16,660 bases of DNA from Neisseria sicca 4320 (GTDB taxonomy: Bacteria > Pseudomonadota > Gammaproteobacteria > Burkholderiales > Neisseriaceae), in contig NZ_AEPF01000138.1 of NCBI RefSeq assembly GCF_000193735.1, forward strand, positions 1 through 16,660. Direction: 5' to 3'. The position numbers and the translations under genes are program-made. This document shows, one piece after another, positions 12,120 to 16,660 of this stretch (the stretch's first letter is position 1; every line of letters begins with the position of its first letter). The notes beneath the pieces were generated by a model. It ran no database searches. It worked only from the letters and a program-made list of their open reading frames with translations, and was not told the origin of the DNA.

Positions 12120-13169
12120 TCAGGATTTCTTCCGGCGGCGTTCGCCCGGCAGCAGGATGTCTGCCCATTTGATGATGTTGGCGACTTCGGCGGGGTTGAG
12201 TTCGTAGAACTGTCCGCGTTTGAGGCGGTTGGGCAGGCCGATGGGACCGAAGCCGACGCGCACGAGGCGGCTGACGGTGAGGCCTTGGCTTTCGAATATG
12301 CGGCGCACTTCGCGGTTGCGGCCTTCTTTAATCACGACGTTGTACCATTTGTTTGCGCCTTCGCCGCCTTGTTCGTAGATGCGTTCGACTTTTGCCAAGC
12401 CGTCTTCGAGCATCACGCCTTCTTCGGTGAGGCTGCGCATTTGTTCGGTGGTCAGCCCGCCCAGTACGCGTACGGCGTATTCGCGTTCGACTTCGAAGCT
12501 GGGGTGGGCGAAACGTTGGACGAGTTCGCCGGAGGTGGTCAGGATGAGCAGGCCGCTGGTGTTGATGTCCAAGCGTCCGATGGCGACCCAGCGGCTGCTG
12601 GCGGCTTGCGGCAGGCGGTCGAAGATGCTGACGCGGCCTTGCGGGTCGTCGCGGGAAACGATTTCGCCTTCTTGTTTGTAATACAGGATGATGCGCGGCA
12701 GGCGGTCTGCCCATTTGAGCTTGATGATGCTGCCTTTGACGGTAACGTGGTCGTCGGGGGTGACTTTGTCGCCCAGTTGCGCGGTTTTGCCGTTGACCGT
12801 TACCCAGCCGTTGTTGATCCATTCTTCCATTTCGCGGCGGGAGCCGACGCCGGACGCGGCAAGCACTTTTTGCAGGCGTTCGGGTTCCATGCGCGACAGG
12901 TCGCTGCGGCGTTCTTTCAAATCGCGCGCGCGTTCCATGATTTTTTGGTTGGGATTGCGGACGACGAGTTTTCTGGCTTTGGCGGCACGCTGTTTGGGAG
13001 CGTTTTGCGGCTTGAGGTCGTCTGAAACTTTTTGTCCGTAAGGTTGGGAAGCGGTTTTGCGCGTTTCGTCTTTGGGACGGGCTTTGCTTTTGAAAGGTTT
13101 GACGGTTTTCTTGGCAGACGGGGCTGCGCCGTCGCGCCATTGGCGTTTGCTGGTGGGTTGCTTGGACAT
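12120..13169 (-). CDS. rluB: Pseudouridine synthase, RsuA/RluB family (probable 23S rRNA RluB)
   Basis: The enzyme isomerises a uridine in ribosomal RNA. Of 349 residues, about 95 form a Lys/Arg-rich low-complexity N-terminal extension, followed by an S4 RNA-binding domain (ERLQKVLAASGVGSRREMEEWI, from residue 97) and the catalytic domain with Asp201 in the GRLDINTSGLLI motif. KEGRNREVRRIFE and LVRVGFGPI near the C-terminus are typical of the RsuA/RluB/RluE/RluF group. RluB is favoured over RsuA by the extended basic tail and the RVGFGPI-type ending, but specificity is inferred. A DUS lies in frame in the extension (Ser49-Asp-Asp-Leu-Lys-Pro54). The start has an AGGAGAACCCC-type ribosome site. 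Confidence 0.88.
   Translation of the reverse strand: MSKQPTSKRQWRDGAAPSAKKTVKPFKSKARPKDETRKTASQPYGQKVSDDLKPQNAPKQRAAKARKLVVRNPNQKIMERARDLKERRSDLSRMEPERLQKVLAASGVGSRREMEEWINNGWVTVNGKTAQLGDKVTPDDHVTVKGSIIKLKWADRLPRIILYYKQEGEIVSRDDPQGRVSIFDRLPQAASSRWVAIGRLDINTSGLLILTTSGELVQRFAHPSFEVEREYAVRVLGGLTTEQMRSLTEEGVMLEDGLAKVERIYEQGGEGANKWYNVVIKEGRNREVRRIFESQGLTVSRLVRVGFGPIGLPNRLKRGQFYELNPAEVANIIKWADILLPGERRRKKS
13015..13026 (+). repeat. DUS inside the pseudouridine synthase N-terminal extension
   Basis: Exact AGGTCGTCTGAA on plus, coding Ser-Asp-Asp-Leu on minus. It lies in the low-complexity basic extension, a region likely to tolerate insertion. Confidence 0.85.
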
Positions 13170-13246
13170 GGGGTTCTCCTAACGCGTTTCCTGATGATCG
13201 GAACGGTTCTTCTGCGGCGGTGGCGGCAGGATAAGTTACGGATAAA

Positions 13247-13330
13247 AGGCCGTCCCGCCAGGAGGCTGCGCACTCTGAAACGAATGAAACGAGTTTTGTT
13301 AAAACGTTTTTATATTTCAGACGACCTTTT
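13247..13330. terminator. Probable pdxH terminator: DUS inverted repeat with a split arm
   Basis: One arm is intact (TTTCAGACGACCTTTT, 13315-13330). The other is split into AGGCCGT (13247-13253) and CTGAAAC (13275-13281) by a 21-nt insertion (13254-13274) ending AGGCTGCGCACT. A DUS-tail repeat (CGAATGAAACGAGTTTTGTT then AAAACG) follows the split arm. It lies 45-130 bases downstream of the minus-strand pdxH stop. Whether it still terminates efficiently is unclear. Confidence 0.6.
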
Positions 13331-13375
13331 GCTGGAGTCGGGATTTTACCCTATCGGCTTGAAGCTGTGGGAAGT

Positions 13376-14008
13376 TTAAGGCGACAGCCGCTCGCGTATC
13401 CAGTTACCGTCAACCAAGCGGTATTGGATGCGGTCGTGCAGGCGGCTGGGGCGGCCCTGCCAGAATTCGATGCGGTCTGGGATGACGAGATAGCCGCCCC
13501 AATGCGGCGGGCGCGGGACGTGCAGCGGGTGTTTCGCGCCTACGGCAGCGGCTTTGGCGACCAACATCGCCTTGCTCGACAACACTTCGCTTTGTGCGCT
13601 TGCCCATGCGCCGATGCGGCTGGTGTAGGGGCGGCTGTCGAAATATTCGTCCGAAGCAGCGGCATCCAGTTTTTCGATGCGCCCTTCAACGCGCACCTGC
13701 CGCTCCAGTTCCGGCCAGAAAAACGTCATGGCTGCAAACGGATGCGCGTCAAACGAGCGTCCTTTGCGGCTTAAGTAATTGCTGAAAAAAACAAATCCCT
13801 GCGGATTGACTTCTTTCAGCAGCACCATGCGGCTGTTCGGTCTTCCATCTTCGCCCACGGAAGCGACGTTGACGGCGGTCGGCTCGTTGACTTGCGAATG
13901 AATCGCCTCGTTCAGCCATTGCTCGAACTGGACAATCGGGTCGGCATGGCATTCCGATTCCGACAGTTCGCGCTTGCTGTAATCTTCGCGGATATTGTGC
14001 AAATCCAT
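13376..14008 (-). CDS. pdxH: Pyridoxamine 5'-phosphate oxidase
   Basis: PdxH oxidises pyridoxine/pyridoxamine 5'-phosphate to PLP with FMN and oxygen, in the cytoplasm. The 210 residues match the family length. RMVLLKE near residue 60, FFSNYLSRKGRSFDAHP, ERQVRVEGRIEK, DEYFDSRP and RPPHWGGYLVIPDRIEFWQG with the terminal RLHDRI motif cover the FMN- and PLP-binding segments in the right order. PLP is the cofactor of the nearby DapC, but the two genes are not in one operon. It diverges from dut; the two start codons are about 120 bases apart. Confidence 0.96.
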   Translation of the reverse strand: MDLHNIREDYSKRELSESECHADPIVQFEQWLNEAIHSQVNEPTAVNVASVGEDGRPNSRMVLLKEVNPQGFVFFSNYLSRKGRSFDAHPFAAMTFFWPELERQVRVEGRIEKLDAAASDEYFDSRPYTSRIGAWASAQSEVLSSKAMLVAKAAAVGAKHPLHVPRPPHWGGYLVIPDRIEFWQGRPSRLHDRIQYRLVDGNWIRERLSP

Positions 14009-14041
14009 GATGTCCTCTGATATTCACGTTTGGTTGAGTGA

Positions 14042-14071
14042 ATCATACCCCGTTTTTTCAGACGACTCCAA
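14042..14071 (-). promoter_or_regulatory. Candidate pdxH promoter with DUS in the spacer
   Basis: On minus, TTGGAG (14066-14071) and TATGAT (14042-14047) are 18 bases apart, about 35 bases upstream of the pdxH ATG. The spacer contains most of a DUS core (14057-14066). Confidence 0.45.
14057..14066 (-). repeat. DUS core between pdxH and dut
   Basis: TTCAGACGAC, the 10-base core in reverse; the outer two bases do not match. It has no inverted partner, so it is not a terminator. Confidence 0.75.
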
Positions 14072-14093
14072 CGATAGGGAAGGGGAATATGTG

Positions 14094-14099
14094 TATAAT
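14094..14099 (+). promoter_or_regulatory. Candidate -10 box of dut
   Basis: Perfect TATAAT. A start near 14106 gives a leader of about 26 bases to the ATG at 14132 but only about 8 to the in-frame ATG at 14114, which supports 14132 as the true start. No good -35 box is visible. Confidence 0.45.
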
Positions 14100-14131
14100 C
14101 CGCGTCAAATCAAATGAAACGGAAAAAAATC

Positions 14132-14584
14132 ATGCAAACCGAAGTCGAACTGAAAGTCCTCAATCCGAAAATGGCGGACAAACTGCCCGCCTACGCCACG
14201 CCGGGTTCCGCCGGACTGGACCTGCGCGCCTGTTTGGACGAAGCCGTGACCCTGCAACCGGGCGACACTTATCTCGTTCCGACCGGACTGGCGGTGCATC
14301 TTGCCAATCCCGACTACGCCGCCGTCTTGTTGCCGCGTTCCGGTCTGGGACACAAACACGGCATCGTCTTGGGCAACTTGGTCGGACTGATCGACTCGGA
14401 CTATCAGGGCGAACTCAAAGTCTCCGTGTGGAACAGGGGCAAAGAGGCGTTTACCATCGAGCCGATGGAACGCATCGCGCAAATGGTCATCGTTCCCGTC
14501 GTTCAAGCATCGTTTAAAGTCGTGGAAGAATTTGCTGCCAGCGAACGCGGTGAAGGCGGCTTCGGCAGCACGGGCAAAGCCTAA
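14132..14584 (+). CDS. dut: dUTP diphosphatase (dUTPase)
   Basis: Dut hydrolyses dUTP to dUMP and pyrophosphate, keeping uracil out of DNA and feeding dTMP synthesis. From the ATG at 14132 the protein has 150 residues, the usual trimeric dUTPase size. All five motifs are present in order: PGSAGLDLRA, PRSGLGHKHGIVLGN, GLIDSDYQGELKV, RIAQMVI and the C-terminal RGEGGFGSTG lid. An in-frame ATG at 14114 would add MKRKKI but is too near the candidate -10 box. It diverges from pdxH and ends at a DUS terminator. Confidence 0.96.
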   Translation: MQTEVELKVLNPKMADKLPAYATPGSAGLDLRACLDEAVTLQPGDTYLVPTGLAVHLANPDYAAVLLPRSGLGHKHGIVLGNLVGLIDSDYQGELKVSVWNRGKEAFTIEPMERIAQMVIVPVVQASFKVVEEFAASERGEGGFGSTGKA

Positions 14585-14601
14585 ACCGTCTGTTCACATA
14601 C

Positions 14602-14646
14602 AAAGGTCGTCTGAAAACTTGCGATGCCGGTTTTCAGACGACCTTT
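14602..14646. terminator. DUS terminator of dut
   Basis: AAAGGTCGTCTGAAAAC (14602-14618) and its perfect complement (14630-14646) around an 11-base loop, ending in TTTT. It starts 18 bases after the dut stop. Confidence 0.88.
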
Positions 14647-14672
14647 TGCCGTATTTGTACTACAGGCTGAAA

Positions 14673-14701
14673 TTGATAGAACGTGCAGTATTGGTTACAA
14701 T
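14673..14701 (+). promoter_or_regulatory. Probable sigma-70 promoter of the permease gene
   Basis: TTGATA (14673-14678) and TACAAT (14696-14701) are separated by exactly 17 bases. Transcription would start near 14708, leaving about 43 bases of leader, too short for a purine riboswitch. Confidence 0.7.
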
Positions 14702-14750
14702 TTCGTTTCTTAAAATTTTTTAACGTTTGACAACGGATAGAAAGACTGCG

Positions 14751-16142
14751 ATGGCTGAAACAATGAAAAAACAGGCGGATTCGCCTGATTTGGTGTACGG
14801 TTTGGAAGACAAACCGCCATTCGGAAATGCCTTATTAAGCGCGATCACGCATCTTCTGGCGATTTTTGTGCCGATGATTACGCCCGCGCTGATTGTGGGC
14901 GGCGCGCTGGAATTGCCGGTGGAGATGACGGCGTATCTCGTGTCGATGGCGATGGTCGCGTCGGGTGTCGGCACTTATTTGCAGGTCAACCGCTTCGGGC
15001 CGGTCGGTTCGGGGATGCTGTCTATCCAGTCGGTGAATTTCTCGTTCGTTACCGTCATGATTGCGCTGGGCGCAGGTATGAAAGAGGGCGGTTTGACTAA
15101 GGATGCGATGATTTCGACGCTGCTGGGCGTTTCGTTTGTCGGCGCGTTTTTGGTGTGTTTCTCGGCATGGCTTTTGCCGTATTTGAAAAAAGTGATTACG
15201 CCTACGGTCAGCGGCGTGGTTGTGATGCTGATTGGTCTGAGTTTGGTACACGTCGGTATTACCGATTTCGGCGGCGGCTTCGGCGCGAAGGCGGACGGCA
15301 CGTTCGGCTCGATGGAAAACTTGGGGCTGGCGTCGCTGGTGTTGTTGATCGTGTTGATCTTCAACTGCATGAAAAATCCGCTGTTGCGCATGAGCGGCAT
15401 CGCGGTCGGATTGATTGTCGGCTATATTGTCGCGCTGTTTTTGGGCAAGGTGGATTTTTCCGCACTGCAAAATCTGCCGCTGGTTACGCTGCCCGTACCG
15501 TTTAAATACGGTTTTGCTTTCGACTGGCACGCATTTATTGTGGCGGGCGCGATTTTCTTGTTGAGCGTGTTTGAGGCGGTCGGCGATTTGACTGCGACGG
15601 CAATGGTGTCCGACCAGCCGATTGAAGGCGAGGAATACACCAAACGCCTGCGCGGCGGCGTGTTGGCGGACGGTTTGGTATCGGTAATTGCGACGGCTTT
15701 GGGTTCGTTGCCGTTGACTACTTTCGCACAAAACAACGGCGTGATTCAGATGACCGGCGTGGCTTCTCGTCATGTGGGCAAATATATTGCCGTGATTTTG
15801 GTGTTGCTGGGTTTGTTCCCCGTGGTCGGTCGCGCGTTTACGACGATTCCGAGTCCGGTTCTTGGCGGTGCGATGGTTTTGATGTTCGGTCTGATTGCGA
15901 TTGCGGGCGTGCGGATTTTGGTCAGCCACGGCATCCGTAGGCGCGAGGCGGTGATTGCGGCAACGTCGGTCGGTTTAGGCTTGGGCGTGGCGTTTGAGCC
16001 GGAAGTGTTTAAAAACCTGCCTGTCTTGTTCCAAAACTCCATTTCCGCCGGCGGCATCACGGCAGTTATCCTGAACCTGCTTTTGCCGGAGGATAAAACC
16101 GACAAAGTCGTCAAAATCGATACCGAGGGGCTGGAGCATTAA
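14751..16142 (+). CDS. NCS2-family nucleobase permease, xanthine (XanQ)-type
   Basis: An inner-membrane proton symporter for a nucleobase. From the ATG at 14751 it has 463 residues with many hydrophobic segments, as expected for the 14-segment NCS2 fold; an in-frame TTG at 14727 would add eight residues but is a weaker start. Residues known as functionally important in E. coli XanQ (His31, Glu272, Asp304, Gln324, Asn325) all appear at a constant offset of three: His34, Glu275 in FEAVGD, Asp307 in LADGLVS, Gln327 and Asn328 in QNNGVIQMTG. This favours xanthine over uracil as substrate, by inference. It has its own promoter and is flanked by DUS terminators, so it is monocistronic. Confidence 0.9.
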   Translation: MAETMKKQADSPDLVYGLEDKPPFGNALLSAITHLLAIFVPMITPALIVGGALELPVEMTAYLVSMAMVASGVGTYLQVNRFGPVGSGMLSIQSVNFSFVTVMIALGAGMKEGGLTKDAMISTLLGVSFVGAFLVCFSAWLLPYLKKVITPTVSGVVVMLIGLSLVHVGITDFGGGFGAKADGTFGSMENLGLASLVLLIVLIFNCMKNPLLRMSGIAVGLIVGYIVALFLGKVDFSALQNLPLVTLPVPFKYGFAFDWHAFIVAGAIFLLSVFEAVGDLTATAMVSDQPIEGEEYTKRLRGGVLADGLVSVIATALGSLPLTTFAQNNGVIQMTGVASRHVGKYIAVILVLLGLFPVVGRAFTTIPSPVLGGAMVLMFGLIAIAGVRILVSHGIRRREAVIAATSVGLGLGVAFEPEVFKNLPVLFQNSISAGGITAVILNLLLPEDKTDKVVKIDTEGLEH

Positions 16143-16157
16143 GCTTCAAGCGTAAAT

Positions 16158-16197
16158 AAAAAGGTCGTCTGAAATTTGATTTTCAGACGACCTTTTT
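16158..16197. terminator. DUS terminator of the permease gene
   Basis: AAAAAGGTCGTCTGAAA (16158-16174) and its perfect complement (16181-16197) with a 6-base loop, ending in TTTTT. It starts 15 bases after the permease stop. Confidence 0.9.
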
Positions 16198-16207
16198 GAT
16201 AATCCTA

Positions 16208-16235
16208 TTACATAAATATGACATTCGTGTAATAA
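16208..16235 (+). promoter_or_regulatory. Candidate promoter of the last gene
   Basis: TTACAT (16208-16213) and TAATAA (16230-16235) with a 16-base spacer, about 28 bases before the ATG at 16264. It lies just beyond the permease terminator, where a new promoter is needed. Confidence 0.4.
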
Positions 16236-16263
16236 TCCGAAAACTTTAAAAGCAGGTAATTAT

Positions 16264-16660
16264 ATGATTAAAAACAAGAAAATAATTTTGGCGATTTTAA
16301 CTTCAGTTATCTTGTTCTCAATTTATTTTTTCAGCAATTACCGTATCTTCTTTTCCCCCTTTGAAATCCTCAGCAACAAAACCATAGAACAGAACCTGCA
16401 GGGGATTTGCGTGGATGAGGGCAGAAAGTTAAGTAAGGAAGAGTTGCTGAGACGGGCTTTGGTCAGCTATTTCGCGCATGAGTCGTCGGGGCAGTACTTT
16501 GAAGATACGTCTGACGGTGCATGGAAGGACAGATGCCCCACGGAGAAATCGTGTCAGTTGTATATGATGCCCGCTATCGAGATGGGGGATTATATCTTTG
16601 ACAAGGAAAAAAGAATCTCGCTATTAAAGGCAAGGAATAACGGAGTTACATTCAGCAGGG
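16264..16660 (+). CDS. Membrane-anchored protein of unknown function, 5' part only
   Basis: An ATG at 16264 with an upstream AGGT opens a frame that runs to the window end without a stop (132 complete codons). The N-terminus is MIKNKKIILAILTSVILFSI followed by YFFSNYR, a short basic start plus a single membrane segment at about 7-23, which suggests a signal anchor with the rest outside the cytoplasm. The later part has three cysteines at about 49, 91 and 97 (GICVDEGRKL, RCPTEKSCQLY) that could form a disulfide outside the cytoplasm. The segment is more AT-rich than its neighbours, especially at the start. I recognise no family. Confidence 0.65.
   Translation, partial: MIKNKKIILAILTSVILFSIYFFSNYRIFFSPFEILSNKTIEQNLQGICVDEGRKLSKEELLRRALVSYFAHESSGQYFEDTSDGAWKDRCPTEKSCQLYMMPAIEMGDYIFDKEKRISLLKARNNGVTFSR

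Noticed and set aside
12114..13025. 303-residue plus-strand open frame opposite the pseudouridine synthase gene
   Set aside because: It is an antisense shadow of a well-supported gene with S4 and catalytic motifs; its Ala/Phe/Asp-rich translation has no recognisable domain.
14114..14131. Upstream in-frame ATG of dut
   Set aside because: It lies only about 8 bases from the transcription start predicted from TATAAT at 14094-14099, and the 14132 start gives the standard 150-residue protein.
14727..14750. TTG start eight codons upstream of the permease ATG
   Set aside because: A rare start without a good ribosome site; the ATG at 14751 gives positions at a constant offset of three from E. coli XanQ.
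14702..14750. Purine riboswitch in the permease leader
   Set aside because: The leader is only about 43 bases from the predicted start and shows no three-way junction pattern.
14835..15929. 364-residue minus-strand open frame opposite the permease gene
   Set aside because: It is His/Arg/Gln-rich antisense of a membrane protein gene and has no domain or ribosome site.

Overview
The window is core chromosome of a Neisseria species. Three things show this: 24 exact copies (counted by eye, both strands) of the 12-mer AGGTCGTCTGAA, a dialect of the neisserial DNA uptake sequence (DUS); a full-length Correia element and a pair of dRS3 repeats, both typical of Neisseria; and a recognisable neisserial gene order (Trm112-like/kdsB, adk, pyrF, hldA, hldD). 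The 12-mer differs from the meningococcal/gonococcal ATGCCGTCTGAA and from AGGCCGTCTGAA. From memory it matches the 'mucosa' dialect, which points to the N. mucosa/N. sicca/N. macacae group; the species call is inference.

Left part (1-4140, all on +): the 3' end of lpxK (lipid A 4'-kinase), two tandem exported DUF2059-type paralogues, a small Trm112-like gene overlapping kdsB (CMP-KDO synthetase), a 172-residue protein of unknown function, then adk with its own promoter. The 523-bp adk-pyrF gap is a mosaic of repeats: a DUS hairpin with a split arm, a dRS3-RS-dRS3 block, an imperfect inverted repeat and a 156-bp Correia element whose right end abuts the pyrF leader.

Centre (4657-8152, +): pyrF, a Rossmann-fold NAD(P)-binding protein, hldA (rfaE1) and hldD (rfaD). 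lpxK, kdsB, hldA and hldD together supply lipid A phosphorylation, activated KDO and ADP-heptose for lipooligosaccharide. A bidirectional DUS terminator closes this block where it meets the minus-strand block.

Right-centre (8234-14008, all on -): dapC (lysine/mDAP synthesis), a nitronate-monooxygenase-family flavoprotein with a C-terminal cysteine cluster, an aldose-1-epimerase-like protein, an RsuA/RluB-type pseudouridine synthase with a long basic N-terminal extension, and pdxH. Most are separate units ended by DUS inverted-repeat terminators. pdxH and dut diverge from a short shared promoter region.

Right end (14132-16660, +): dut, an NCS2 xanthine-type permease with a well-formed promoter, and the 5' part of an unrecognised membrane-anchored protein that runs off the window.

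I found no dedicated new defence or mobile system. The unusual signal is how the DUS is used: as terminator arms, as stop codons, as protein-coding sequence, and twice split at the same internal position by related 21-22 nt insertions.
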